A stretch of 64,000 bases of DNA, from positions 742,001 through 806,000 of the forward strand of contig OESE01000219.1 of the NCBI GenBank assembly GCA_900240875.1, written 5' to 3'. A model generated the notes under the pieces. That model saw only the letters and a program-made list of their open reading frames with translations, was not told the DNA's origin and searched no databases. The position numbers were made by a program, and so were the translations under genes. The DNA is from Crithidia expoeki. Taxonomy: Eukaryota > Euglenozoa > Kinetoplastea > Trypanosomatida > Trypanosomatidae. Shown one piece after another: positions 39,484 through 50,380 of the stretch; the stretch's first letter is position 1, and every line of letters starts with the position of its first letter.

Positions 39484-42040
39484 AAGGTGGAAAAAAGAAC
39501 TCGCGTTCAGGAAAGCCTACACAAAGAAGCTCACTGAAGCTTGTTTTCTTGTTGTTTTGGGCGTTTGTTGTGAACACGATTTTACTTACGCAGCAACCTT
39601 AATCAGACTATTAATCGGTTTGTCCTTTTTATCATAAAGAGAGAGTGTTTTTTTTTTTTTTTGCTCGTTTGTCGTCAGTGCAGTCACGGCTAGTGAGTAA
39701 CACACCAGTGAAAGGGGGTTTCCAACTATCGTCGGTGAGCAAATAAAACAAACAATAAAGTGCGCATGCCGATAATAGTGGTACGGAAAATGAGGAAGTG
39801 AGACGTAGAAAGGTTCAAGCAAGAACAGGGCAAATATGTACGTGGAGAACAAGCAAAACGACTTGCGGGAAACTGACGAGCCCCAAGTACTTTGCATTTC
39901 GTGAAGTTCAACCGAATGGCACTTTTTACCTCAATAAATCCAAGGGGCTCTCCCGCCTGATGCCCTCAAAGCCTCCAGTAGTTTTAACAGGGTTGTGAAG
40001 GTAGGTGGCTTAAAAACAATAATAATAATAATTCCTTTACCTTACAAGCGCTTTATGGGCTGTTGCGTTCCAAGTGCATCTTCAGTCAGCAGTTGAGACG
40101 GCATTTTATCAAACGCTAGAGCGATTTTCCGTTAAACTCCGAAAACAGAAGCGAAATGCTGCGTTGAGGCAAACACAGCTTACATGTGGTTTAGCGAAGA
40201 AGACAAAGAGAAGAGCCAAGACAAAGCAAAGATAAAATGTTCAGCAGACGCAGAGGAAACCAAGAGTAAAGTGCTGGAGAAATTCACAGGGTAAAAATGA
40301 AGAACTGAAAGAAGGACAGGTGTGAGGGTATCCACTAGATACAACCCAATTTTCAGCACTTATACCTCAGCTTGTTCACCTATTAGACAACAGGTTCTGT
40401 TTTTCTTTTTTTTTCAATCAATTTGAGTTCTGTGGAAATAACGGTGCTTCCGTGAAGATGTATATTTGCAGGGTTTGGAGTGAACAGCGGCTCAAGTTGC
40501 TGCAAAAATGGCTTGCTTTGTGCCTTGTTGTTTTACGAGTTTTTTATGCGCTGGGGAGTTGCAGCAAAGCGAAAAGAAAAAAGGGAGGAGAGTGTTTGCA
40601 GAGAAACGAAGAACAAGCAACTGTGGCGTAGTACCTCACGCTGATCACGATATACATGAGGGCCTAAGAGATGGACTGAATTCAAGCATGTATGTTCATT
40701 GTCACTTTGTCGTCACCAGTGCAAACTGGTTGTAACACTGAAGCTAGGCAACAGCGAGGGTGCTTGTAAGTCTGGGGGAAAAAACGAGACCCGGAAGAGT
40801 CGAGACGAGTCTGCGTGCTGAAATGGGCTCAAAAAGGCAAAGCTAACACGGCAACGCGGTCGTTCCCGCATAAGGGCCACACAAAGCAGGAGTCAGATAA
40901 CCGCAATCCTGCAAACACCAAGTTTCATGAATAAACATATAGTTTCCTTTGTTGTTGTCGCTGTTGTTTGTGTTTGCGCAAAGGCTGTCAGGCGCTTGCA
41001 TACAGCGGCAATCAATTGTAGTGGAGCAGTGGAGCGTTAGGTCAACATACGACGATCCACGCGCTCGGTATTTCCATCCCTTTTTTCAAGCAGCAGCTTT
41101 AGTGCTGGTTGTGACAACACCTGCGTGTCGGGTGAACGCACGTAGTGAAAATCAAACAGGAAGTAAAATCCATTCAAACCGACAGTGAAAAGGGAGAGAA
41201 GAATTCAGCTTACCGCAGAGGAGAATAAACCCGCCTTTTTGGTTGCAGAGCCACCTGGTAAAAGGCTCACAGAGAGCTTGCGACTTAGTTGCTCGGACGT
41301 TACTTCCCGTCAGTTGTGTTACGGTGAATGTTGTACGTCACCATTTCGGCTGAAGCAGCTGTATCAGGAAGCGTTAAACAGGCCACCTTTTGCCTTCAAT
41401 ATACAAATATAAAAAGGAGGGCAATTGGGAAAGGGGACTTTGGTTTGGCAGACGTTGAGTGTATAGTCTAACGACGAGGCGGGACCAGCGTCCCACTTCC
41501 CGTTTTGAAAGAAAACAATAAAGGAAAAATAGTAGTATCAGAAAAGAAAACTTTGCCGCACACTCTGGTAATAAAGCAACAACAGCCCTTGAAGATCGTG
41601 TACGGTGAAGAAAAAAGGATTTCAGTGTGCGTTGCATCGCACATCATCTACATAGAACATGCGTCAGGCTCGTTCGGCTAGTTTTTGAGCAGTGTTGTCT
41701 GGTAAACAAAGCACAACTTCCAAGCAATTAAAAAAAAAAAGGTTCTAGGCGTGCATACACGCAGGTCGGTTGCGCTCCGCAACAAAAAAAGGCGCCTCTT
41801 CACAGGGGAAAGAGGGATCGCGGTGAGCTGGAAAAAAAAAAGCAACAATGGAAAAGCACGAGAGGAACGCGCTTGACGGATCTTCAAAAGTCAAACACGA
41901 AAGACCTCTAGGGTAGCAAGACACGCACAGCCCTCATTTGTTGACCAAGGCTGCGAACAACGCACAAGCGCACACGCAAAGAGGCATTTCCATATTTCAC
42001 GCACACCTGTTACAACGGAAGGCTACTTTCCAAGGCGCGC
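39484..42040. other. Long intergenic region between the DUF4139 gene and the helicase gene
   Basis: About 2.55 kb of AT-rich DNA, with an (ATA)n-like run near 40018-40032. A strong acceptor-like site lies at 40551-40600 on the coding strand, but no ATG follows for over 100 bases. ATG frames of 103 codons (39586-39897), 52 codons (40716-40871) and 87 codons (41374-41637) lack clear splice signals. They remain unproven. Confidence 0.5.
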
Positions 42041-43945
42041 TCAAAGGCCGTACACCGTCGCGGTGCTCGGCGACTCCACCTCGAACGAGAAGAGTACCTC
42101 CACGCTCTCGCCGGCGCGCACCTCGCGCTCGATTTCCACCACACCGTCGTTCTCCAGCGCGCGCGCCTTCCGTTCCAGCTGCTCCTGCTTGTCTGCCGCA
42201 TCGTCGAAAATGTACACCTCTTCCTGCGGCTTTGATGGAGACACAAGCCGCACACGCAGCTGCTCTTCGCTGCTCACAGGGATGTGCTCGATAAGTTTCA
42301 CGCACACCACACCCTTGCCGTCGTCACCTGCGCGCTTCTTGTTGCGAATAGTGATTTTGTACGCATACGTCTTCACGTTATTCTTCGTCCCCTTCAGGTA
42401 CGAATTTTGCACTTTGCGGTTTGCCTGTCGCAGCAGCACGCGCTTCACCTCCACCGCGCGGTCTACGCCAAAGTCCAACTCCACCATCCCGCCCGACGCA
42501 CACTCCGTATCAATGTGCGACCGTGCCACGTAGTTGCCGTCCAGGAACACCGCGACGTCACCCGTCAGGAGCAGGAAGTCGCTCGTGTTCTTGATCTTCG
42601 CGTGCGTGAAAGCGGCAGGCGCCTTTTCCGGAACGCTCACGTAGCTGATTTTTGCGGGCATATGCAGCTCCGTCAATGGTATCCGCGTCGTCTTCCCGTT
42701 CGCCAGCACTGTCTGCGGCTTCTCGATATCGAAGTTGACCACACCGCCCGTGCCCACCTTCTCCACGTGTGCGGTGTGGCGCTTCATCATGGGTGCAGGA
42801 GCAGCCATCGCTGCTAACATCATCGGAGCTTGATCAATCTCCTCATCCATCAAAGAATTGCAGCGCATCATCACGTGTGTTTCCGGCATGGGCGTCTGCG
42901 GCTGCACCACACCGCAGCGCCAAATCGACATTGTCGGCGGCAGGGCAGCGTTGCGACGCGGCGCAGCAGAACACAGCGTCAGCGCCACGTTGCGCAGGTC
43001 CTCGCCGTCGCCCATCCGTACCTCCGCGTTGTAGTAAAGCACCACCTCGTTCGTCGTTGTATCGAGGTGCGCCTCATACACCGCGTTCCATTCCCCACGC
43101 GACACCATGTACGATACGTACACGACCGCCTCCGGACCCGCGGGCACAGCCGCCAGGACCTTCAGTGTCAGCACCGCCACCACAACCGTCGTGCTCTCCG
43201 CCGTGTCGTCGTCATCGCCGGCGCGCCGGCTGCGGCCACTAGGGTACGGCAGCTTGCCCTCCAGCACCGCCACCTGCCTCTCCAAGGCTTCACGCTCGTG
43301 CTGCAACTCCCGCCGCCGCTTTGCAAAGTCACGCTTTGCAGTCTCCACGGCATCCAGGTGTGCAGCCCACATGTCCGTATCGAACATCACACCCGCCGTG
43401 GCGACCACCGCGTCGTCGCTAGAGTTCACCGCACCCTGCGCTACCGCTACGCTGTAGTCACGCGCCGTCGTCGCCTCCTCCAGCGCAATCTCGTTCAGCC
43501 GCAGCTTCAGCCGCACATCCCGCAGCTGCGCCTCCGTCTCGCGGCGCAGCTCCGCCGATGTTTCGGTCGCAGCTGCGTCCTCCGCGTCGGAGTCGCTTGC
43601 GCTCACCACTGCTGCCGTGCCGAGGCGCCGAGCCGCGTCCACGTCGACGGTGCCATCACTGCGCAGGCACGTCCTGTCGACTTCGTCCACGAACACTCCA
43701 GCCAAGATGACCTTTGCGTCGTAGGCGGCGCCAAACTCCACCTGGATGGAGTCGCGGTCAAAGGCGTTCTGTGGCCCACGCCCGGACGGCATAGGCACCA
43801 TGACCTGTACCTCTTCCACCGCAGCTGCAAAGGACAGCGGCGCGGCGCGGCGCAAGCGCGACTTGTCCTTATAAATTGTCGCACTATCCACCCGCGGCAC
43901 GACGTGTAGCGTCGGTGGCGCCGTGGTCATTGCAGCGGACATCAT
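42041..43945 (-). CDS. DUF4140/DUF4139 domain protein (mucoidy-inhibitor A-like)
   Basis: 634-residue protein. The N-terminal part (about 15-130, around SATIYKDKSRLRRAA and VQVMVPMP) fits the beta-rich DUF4140 domain. A coiled coil follows (about 150-240, ETEAQLRDVRLKLRLNEIA and ELQHEREALERQVAVLEGKL). The C-terminal half matches DUF4139, with WNAVYEAHLDTTTNEVVLYY and later FLLLTGDVAVFLDGNYV and LIEHIPVSSEEQLRV. The family occurs in bacteria and eukaryotes; its biochemical role is unknown. Low-complexity Ala/Pro/Met segments lie near 400-430. Several ATG codons lie close together at the start; the first at 43945 was used. Confidence 0.85.
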   Translation of the reverse strand: MMSAAMTTAPPTLHVVPRVDSATIYKDKSRLRRAAPLSFAAAVEEVQVMVPMPSGRGPQNAFDRDSIQVEFGAAYDAKVILAGVFVDEVDRTCLRSDGTVDVDAARRLGTAAVVSASDSDAEDAAATETSAELRRETEAQLRDVRLKLRLNEIALEEATTARDYSVAVAQGAVNSSDDAVVATAGVMFDTDMWAAHLDAVETAKRDFAKRRRELQHEREALERQVAVLEGKLPYPSGRSRRAGDDDDTAESTTVVVAVLTLKVLAAVPAGPEAVVYVSYMVSRGEWNAVYEAHLDTTTNEVVLYYNAEVRMGDGEDLRNVALTLCSAAPRRNAALPPTMSIWRCGVVQPQTPMPETHVMMRCNSLMDEEIDQAPMMLAAMAAPAPMMKRHTAHVEKVGTGGVVNFDIEKPQTVLANGKTTRIPLTELHMPAKISYVSVPEKAPAAFTHAKIKNTSDFLLLTGDVAVFLDGNYVARSHIDTECASGGMVELDFGVDRAVEVKRVLLRQANRKVQNSYLKGTKNNVKTYAYKITIRNKKRAGDDGKGVVCVKLIEHIPVSSEEQLRVRLVSPSKPQEEVYIFDDAADKQEQLERKARALENDGVVEIEREVRAGESVEVLFSFEVESPSTATVYGL

Positions 43946-44932
43946 GTACCCTGGAAGCTACTAAAAACTCCGGGAAACAAAAAGCGGGGAAAAAAGACGA
44001 ATACAACGAGGGGAGAAAGAAGCGCGAAAGTAAATCCCAGTGGCGTCGATGAGGTGCGATGAGAACAAAGAAGGCGTCTCTTCTTGCGGCGCACTGTGCA
44101 GGGGGGGGAAGGAGAACAAAGCAAGCTGAATAACAACTCAAAGAGAAAAGGGAAAGGGGGAATAAGTATGCGCCAAGGCTTCTTGTTCCGCAGAAATCGA
44201 AAACGACAAAGCAATGTAAGGTAAAAAAAAACCCGGAGGTTGTTTTTGGGCTGCAAAATCAAAAACTTGCAGGTGGGAAAAAATAAAACGACAAGAGAGA
44301 CCTTTAAAAAAAAAAGAGGCTTGAAGCTGGGGACGAACGTTGCTTGTATTTTTTTTCTGGGTAGTAATTAGGTAGGAAAGAAAGGAGAGGAGAGAGTGGA
44401 GGAACGCAAGAGAAGCGAACTTGGGTAGGGAGAGAAGAGATTATATATATGCAGAGAGAGAATATGCGCACTCGTAACCGTTGCGATTAGCCGGTGATAT
44501 TGACCGGCGGATACGAGCGTTTGTCGAGCGTAGATAAAGCGCGTTTACTACCAAAACAGGAAAACACATCTATGTGCAGTTGATGAAGCGACGTCACTTC
44601 ACACTTCTTCGTTGACAAGCAGAGGCACCCATTTTACATAGATCTAAACACATTTCCTAATTCGGGAATAGAGAAGGACTACTTATAAAAAAAAAAAAAC
44701 TTGCAGTGCAGTTTCAGCACAAACACAACAAGACACTTTCCACTTAATGACCTACGTTCAGATACCCTTTTTACCGCAACACTGTACACAATGTAGAGGC
44801 AAAGACGTTAGCAACAAACCCGTCAACAACTGGCGTCGCCTGCACAACCGTACAAAACACTTTCGTTTCGACGGTCTTCCAGCAAGGTCGTCAAGCATTA
44901 AGACAATCTTATAGAAAAGTGTTTGCCACTTC
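43946..44932. other. Intergenic between UGGT and DUF4139 genes
   Basis: About 990 bases. The coding strand has a very long pyrimidine-rich stretch (about 44360-44460) suited to splicing of the DUF4139 transcript, T/C tracts near 43980-44030, and a possible hairpin at 44466-44519. A 42-codon ATG frame (ending in the ATAT stretch near 44446) has no clear acceptor. Confidence 0.5.
44466..44519. other. Compound inverted repeat with hairpin potential
   Basis: An inner perfect arm pair GCCGGT/ACCGGC (44490-44495 and 44503-44508) with a 7-base loop is enclosed by an outer pair CTCGTA/TACGAG (44471-44476 and 44512-44517). The internal loop is strongly asymmetric. It could be a structured RNA element or chance. 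Confidence 0.35.
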
Positions 44933-47900
44933 TCAATGAAGTTCCAGCAGCGCATCCGACATGTTCTGCAGCTTATTATCCAGCTCTTCCCAGCCCGGAA
45001 TTACCATCTTTGCGTTGTCGAGCTTCGGCATCTTCGTAAGTGGGTTATTGCACAAGTCGATCGTCTTTGCCTTCGACTTGCTCTTGGCGCTGCACCACGT
45101 TTCACACCACAGCCACTGCTCTGGCAGGGAATAAATGGGGATGCTTGCTTGCAGGTAATTTGGTAAGTCCTGGTCAAGGTTGGCGAGGCTGTTCGGGTCG
45201 CTGGCGAGGTTCGCGTACGTGGCGCGGTAGCGGTCACCGGCCAGCATCGCACGGAACTGCCGTAGATCGACGAGGAAGATGGCACTGATATGATAGGGTT
45301 TTCCTTTTAGGTGGTCCACCCAGAACCCATGCTCCCAGAAGCGGAATCGCACCGTGTCCTCGTTACGGTAGGTTTGACAGAATGGCGTCATCGCGACAGG
45401 ACTGCGGCCGATGTCCATGTTATAGAGCTCGTGTAGGTCCGCCTGGGCCGTCTGGTCCGCGTCCACAAAGATGACGCGATCGACATCAAGTGGGAAGAGC
45501 ACATCAAGGAACAGAATCTTGTAGGCCCAAATTTTCCGCTGCTTCTCGGTCTGCCGCGGGAGCCACCACGGCCAGCGGTAGGTCACAAAGCCCACCTCAA
45601 AGCCCAGCTCCGCTGCTAGTAGTGGGATGTACCGCTTGAATTGCGGCGAGAGAAAGTTCTCAATAACCCAGAACTTAATCCGTGTGGTGTTGGCGCCGTA
45701 CTTGTCAGAGGAGGTCTTGTGTACGCTGTAGAACATCATGCGGAGAAAGCGCTCGTAGAGGTGACCTGAGGCGACGGAGAAGATGTGGAGTGTCGGCCTT
45801 CCCGGTGGCCGGGGCTTGGCACCGCGGGAACGCCATGGCGGTGGCCACGTGTGCGTCACATCGGCCGCCATCCTCTGCAGAATTTCATGCAAATCCTCTG
45901 CAGGTGAGGAGGAAAACGGGGTGTGCCTTACCTGCAGCGACAGGTAGCGGCCACTGAAGGAGTCGATGATCACGGGGATGTGCTGACCCTGGGTGAAGTT
46001 GACCTCGGTACTGCCCTCCGCACATGCGGCGATGGCCGTAGCGTCGACGGCATCGATGCAGTACGCCGCGGCGACTGGACCGGGTTTCAAAGACAAGTAC
46101 CAGAGACCTGGTGCGGCCTGGAGCTGGTAGTAGCCGTTCTGGTTGGCCATTACTTGCGTGTCAGTGCTGCGTATGTGTGCAGCGTTATTACTGGTGATTC
46201 TACTGCTGCCGCTGAACGCCGAAGTGAGGGACAGCGGGAGGCCATCGGGTGGCCCACCCGTCAGCATATCCGTGGTGTCGCCTGTCACCAACACAGAGTG
46301 CATGCGGTAGACAGCAAACACGCAGAGGGTGCCAGGCGACAGCTTCGAGAGCAAGATGTTATCGAGATCCTCTTCTGCTGCCTGGGAGAAAACGGTCCAT
46401 GTCGGCGGCTCCTCCACACCGAGGGTGAGCAACGCCGAGGCAGGCAGCTGCGAGAAGGTCGCAGCTGGTGCTACGACCCGCCCCGACGCAGGGTCAAAGT
46501 GCACCGTCGCACTCGCCACGTATTCGTAAAAGTCGCGAATCGGAAACTTCACCTCCAGCGAAGGGTTCAGCAGCACCGTCAGTCGCACGCGCAGCGGGGT
46601 TTTCATGAGATGGGAAACAAGGGAGACGATTAACTGCGCATCGCGTGATGACGGGTCCACCACGGCGGTGATCTGATGCAGCCCCTCTGCACCTCCGCCT
46701 GCTGCACTACTGCTGCTGTTAGTGTTGCTTGGTGTATTGTTCACGGAGAAGAGAACGGCACGCAACCGCTGCCGGTCTTCTGCGTTTGCAAAGAGCGACT
46801 CTTCCCGCACCAGCGGCGATGCCGACTTGACGGCTTCATGGACGGTCGCCTCGTGTGCAAAGACGCTGACGAGGCACGCAACTTTGCCGCTGTAGAACGC
46901 GTTGTTCATTTCGTCCGAAGTGAAGGCGCCGTCGACGTTGACTGACGTCATCTCCACAAAGTTCACCTTTAGTACCGCCTCCTCAACAGCTTTCGTTAGG
47001 GGAACGACTTGGTGCGCCGCCTCGAGAACGTCCCAGGCGGTGAAGGTGTCGTCCATTGCAATGATGCGGCCGTTCGTGACGAGGGTGATGTTGGGATTGT
47101 TCAGTAGCTCTGGAGACGCCAGTGCAGCCCAGAAGTCGTTGCGGCCAACGCTGTGCCACTGAGCATAATTCCTCACAACTTCCCTTTCCTCCTTCAGCTG
47201 CAAGTCATCGGGGAGTGGGTTGTGTGCGAGGGCTGCGGCCACCGTCGCACGATCGAGCACGCCTGTGCGGCGGTAAACCTCGCTGACGATGGGTATTGAC
47301 GATACGGCTGCGAGAAGGTGCGAGACGTAGCGTTGGAGCGTCCTGAAACGCTTGGCCTCCGCGATGTCGTGCTGGGCCATCTGCTGGAGGAGTGCCGCAA
47401 TGTAGTCCGCCACAGACAACGAAGACAAAGACAAGGCAGATATGTCTTCTCCCTCGGCTACAGAGGTTGCGGCAGCGGGGCAGGACGTCACGGATACGCG
47501 CAGGCTGTGACACACCGCCGTGTATGGGTCCTTCCCTGACGCTACCACCTCTGCACACGTCTGCAGTGCCGCGAGCACTGTCTGAAGTTGTCGCAGCGTG
47601 TGGGTGGTGCAGCGGCAAGGCAGGACAACGATCTGCGTGAGAGATGGCACATCGAAGGCGTAGGCGGCACTGTACATATACGGTGCATCCTCAATAAATG
47701 CCACAAGATCTGGTGTGGTGGTCCACCGCATCGTCCGAGCCGGCCGCAACAGCGCGGGCTGCAGGTGATCTGCAGCCCCGCGAAGCTGTAGAATGGCGCT
47801 GTAGAAGTCTTCCATGTCGTCGCGCAGGGACCCCTCTGTCACCCAGGTCCGTAGCTGCATCACTTCGCTCTGCAGCGCGGCGTTGAATTGACCACTCTTT

Positions 47901-50380
47901 GTATCGAGCACGACACCGTTCAGCAATGCGGCTGGGTACTCAGCCATGGGGAATCGACGCAGCATCGCCTGCGTCTCGTGGTAGTAGTTCACAAAACCAA
48001 CATCGCTCACGAGTTCATCCAAGCTGGCGTCGAAGAGCGACTGAGCCGCGCTACGGCACATCCGCTGCACTGTGTCAGAGGGAACAGTGTCAGATTTTGT
48101 TGGAGCTGCTGCTGTCGAGGCCTGTAAGAGCTGCACCAGCACCTCGAGTAGTGTCTCTGGACGACCAACAGCAGCGAGACGGTAGGCAATGGCCGACAGA
48201 GCGAAGACGTCGTGCGACAGCGAGGATGCGCTGTCTGCATCACCCGGTGACATCTCATTCGCCGCTGCTGCAGCCGACGCAATGTTTGGCGACCACGCAG
48301 GGTCGAGCAGCACCAGGCCGTATCGCGCCAGCAAGCCTTGGCGGTTCAGGTGGTAAATCAGCATCACCATGTGGAGGTTCGACTTAAGCACTGGGTTCCA
48401 GATGAACACGTAGTGAAGCAGGTTGCGTCGCGGAAACGGAGTAAGGCTCGGGACCTGCGTGAAGAAGGTGGTGAGCTGCTTCGACATCCCGTCAAAGCGC
48501 GCTTCCGTCTCGACATCGTTCAACCAAATCACACTGGCTGCCGGAATGGCGAAGGCAGCTCCCTTGGCGGAGCCGGTATACGTGTCAGCCGCGCGCCGCG
48601 CCGCACGCTTCAGGTAGCTGCTGACTTTTTCCAGCAACGCCGGCTCGACGTCGACCGACGTGATGGTACGCCGATTGTTAAATGGTAAAGTGGCTCTCGC
48701 TGTGTCAACCTCGCCTCGTGGAGCTAAGTGGGTGGTCAACGCTCTCTTCACGTCGCACGAGAGCACTTCGTCCGCCTTCAGTGCCTCCAACACGCCGAAA
48801 AGACTCAGGTCCTTTTCTTCGACACGCCAGCCATCCACGAAGAGGGCAGAAACACCAGGCGGTAGCCGTTGACGCACACTCACGAGGGCTTTCCGCACGA
48901 CCTCGAAGCGATCCGGCTGCGCGGCGATGCGAGACAGCGCGGCGGCGTACAAAGGGAAGCGGTTTACCACGTCTTGCAATACGTAGAGGCGGCGGCTGTT
49001 GTTCTCTACTTCGCGGATGTACTGTGTCGCGGCGAGGCCAATGTTCTGCAACTCCCACACATCAAAGTTCACCTTCAAGTCCCCGCTCCCCACCTCCTCC
49101 TCCAACAGCGTCGCTAGCTCGTTCAGTTGTGCGGTAAGTTGAGGGTAGCGCTCCTTCAGCCGCTGAACGTGGAAGCCACCGACCACGCGATCGGCCTGGT
49201 CGGTCGGCGTGGGAGATGTATCCACAGCTTGGACAGCCTTTGTCCTCTCCGCCTCCTCTTTCGCCTTCTGCTGTGCCGCCGCCTTTTCGTCAAGCACCTT
49301 GTACTCCATGTTTTTGATGTCCACGGTGACGCCGTAGCCTTGCACCGCTAGAGGGGTATCCCACTGTTCATCCAGAAGAGCGGCGAGGTCGTCATCGCTA
49401 CTTGTTTCGCTGTCCGATGCTGCGGCTACTTTTGTTTTGAGTTGCTCTGAGGTGCACAGACGCGCGCGAGAGACGGGTAAATGACGGAAGAAGTAAGCCA
49501 CTGTTGCCGTCGACCGCACACCAAACACTTCACTGGGGCTTTCGCTCTCCGTGACCCACTGCACCGCAGCCTCGTGGAGCTCCTTCGTTGCAGAGGAACC
49601 AAGCAGACCATACAGGACAAACACTGCCGTCACTTCGGGTGCAGGAGCAGGGGAAGGAAAACGATAATCCAGGCGCGACAGAGAGACGCTCTGTACGGAC
49701 GTCAGAAAGGCAGATAACGAGTTTTTCGCACTGTCCCTAAGTTTGGAGCGCATTCCTTTCAGAGCAGCAGCACTGCACACTGGATGAACATGCACCTGCC
49801 CATCCGCAGAGAGTGCACGTGTGTAGAGCACACCAAAGGGTTTCCCACATGCACACGGTGGTGCGAGGTCAGTTGCCTCCTCTTCGCCGGAGCCCGTCAG
49901 CATCGTTATTTCGTTCATGATTTGCACCGATGTTGCGTAGTGCGCCTCCACAGCCGGCGAGTACACACGCGCGGCCATCTCAATCTCAAAGAGCGCCCTG
50001 TCCGCCATTCGCGTCTCTGGCAGCGTTCGCGCTACCTCACACACCGCCATGAACTGGACCTGCTGCGGTGAGTGTCGCGCACTCACAGCGACTCGCTTTG
50101 ATGAAGCGACCGCAGCAGGTTCGTTCGTCCCTTCGCCTGTCTTGGCTGATTCAAACTCCCAAAACGCATCAACGCAGCTGTAGAAGGCCTTGGCACCAAA
50201 GCTTCGACCGGCCCACTCACACCCCTCCTGGAGGAAAGGCGTTTCGTTCCATGAGGCTTCAACCGTAACGTGAATACCTTTTGCAATAATCTGGTGCGTT
50301 GCGGCGAGGAGCACGCCCATGGCGAGCAACATCACTACGTGGTTGAATGAACGAAGCATTTTCAGGGTCCACGCCGCCAT
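44933..50380 (-). CDS. UDP-glucose:glycoprotein glucosyltransferase (UGGT)
   Basis: 1815-residue ER folding sensor that re-glucosylates misfolded N-glycoproteins so that they rebind calreticulin. The N-terminus has a signal peptide (SFNHVVMLLAMGVLLAATHQ). A long middle part fits the thioredoxin-like and beta-sandwich region of UGGT, including the conserved FIWNPVLKSNLHMVML and VLPCRC-type segments. The GT24 catalytic domain lies at about 1525-1800: LHIFSVASGHLYERFLRMM, WPWWLPRQTEKQRKIWAYKI, the metal-binding DAD in RVIFVDADQTAQ, and DQDLPNY. It is longer than usual (about 1500-1600). The C-terminus ends LLELH and has no clear KDEL-type retention signal. Start is the ATG at 50380. Confidence 0.95.
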   Translation of the reverse strand: MAAWTLKMLRSFNHVVMLLAMGVLLAATHQIIAKGIHVTVEASWNETPFLQEGCEWAGRSFGAKAFYSCVDAFWEFESAKTGEGTNEPAAVASSKRVAVSARHSPQQVQFMAVCEVARTLPETRMADRALFEIEMAARVYSPAVEAHYATSVQIMNEITMLTGSGEEEATDLAPPCACGKPFGVLYTRALSADGQVHVHPVCSAAALKGMRSKLRDSAKNSLSAFLTSVQSVSLSRLDYRFPSPAPAPEVTAVFVLYGLLGSSATKELHEAAVQWVTESESPSEVFGVRSTATVAYFFRHLPVSRARLCTSEQLKTKVAAASDSETSSDDDLAALLDEQWDTPLAVQGYGVTVDIKNMEYKVLDEKAAAQQKAKEEAERTKAVQAVDTSPTPTDQADRVVGGFHVQRLKERYPQLTAQLNELATLLEEEVGSGDLKVNFDVWELQNIGLAATQYIREVENNSRRLYVLQDVVNRFPLYAAALSRIAAQPDRFEVVRKALVSVRQRLPPGVSALFVDGWRVEEKDLSLFGVLEALKADEVLSCDVKRALTTHLAPRGEVDTARATLPFNNRRTITSVDVEPALLEKVSSYLKRAARRAADTYTGSAKGAAFAIPAASVIWLNDVETEARFDGMSKQLTTFFTQVPSLTPFPRRNLLHYVFIWNPVLKSNLHMVMLIYHLNRQGLLARYGLVLLDPAWSPNIASAAAAANEMSPGDADSASSLSHDVFALSAIAYRLAAVGRPETLLEVLVQLLQASTAAAPTKSDTVPSDTVQRMCRSAAQSLFDASLDELVSDVGFVNYYHETQAMLRRFPMAEYPAALLNGVVLDTKSGQFNAALQSEVMQLRTWVTEGSLRDDMEDFYSAILQLRGAADHLQPALLRPARTMRWTTTPDLVAFIEDAPYMYSAAYAFDVPSLTQIVVLPCRCTTHTLRQLQTVLAALQTCAEVVASGKDPYTAVCHSLRVSVTSCPAAATSVAEGEDISALSLSSLSVADYIAALLQQMAQHDIAEAKRFRTLQRYVSHLLAAVSSIPIVSEVYRRTGVLDRATVAAALAHNPLPDDLQLKEEREVVRNYAQWHSVGRNDFWAALASPELLNNPNITLVTNGRIIAMDDTFTAWDVLEAAHQVVPLTKAVEEAVLKVNFVEMTSVNVDGAFTSDEMNNAFYSGKVACLVSVFAHEATVHEAVKSASPLVREESLFANAEDRQRLRAVLFSVNNTPSNTNSSSSAAGGGAEGLHQITAVVDPSSRDAQLIVSLVSHLMKTPLRVRLTVLLNPSLEVKFPIRDFYEYVASATVHFDPASGRVVAPAATFSQLPASALLTLGVEEPPTWTVFSQAAEEDLDNILLSKLSPGTLCVFAVYRMHSVLVTGDTTDMLTGGPPDGLPLSLTSAFSGSSRITSNNAAHIRSTDTQVMANQNGYYQLQAAPGLWYLSLKPGPVAAAYCIDAVDATAIAACAEGSTEVNFTQGQHIPVIIDSFSGRYLSLQVRHTPFSSSPAEDLHEILQRMAADVTHTWPPPWRSRGAKPRPPGRPTLHIFSVASGHLYERFLRMMFYSVHKTSSDKYGANTTRIKFWVIENFLSPQFKRYIPLLAAELGFEVGFVTYRWPWWLPRQTEKQRKIWAYKILFLDVLFPLDVDRVIFVDADQTAQADLHELYNMDIGRSPVAMTPFCQTYRNEDTVRFRFWEHGFWVDHLKGKPYHISAIFLVDLRQFRAMLAGDRYRATYANLASDPNSLANLDQDLPNYLQASIPIYSLPEQWLWCETWCSAKSKSKAKTIDLCNNPLTKMPKLDNAKMVIPGWEELDNKLQNMSDALLELH

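Noticed and set aside
39586-39897. 103-codon minus-strand ATG frame in the helicase / DUF4139 spacer
   Set aside because: No pyrimidine tract upstream; the poly-Lys segment is an A-rich homopolymer. Length is within chance for this much spacer DNA.
41374-41637. 87-codon minus-strand ATG frame with one hydrophobic segment
   Set aside because: Hydrophobic part is pyrimidine-tract derived and no clear acceptor precedes it. It cannot be excluded but is not supported.
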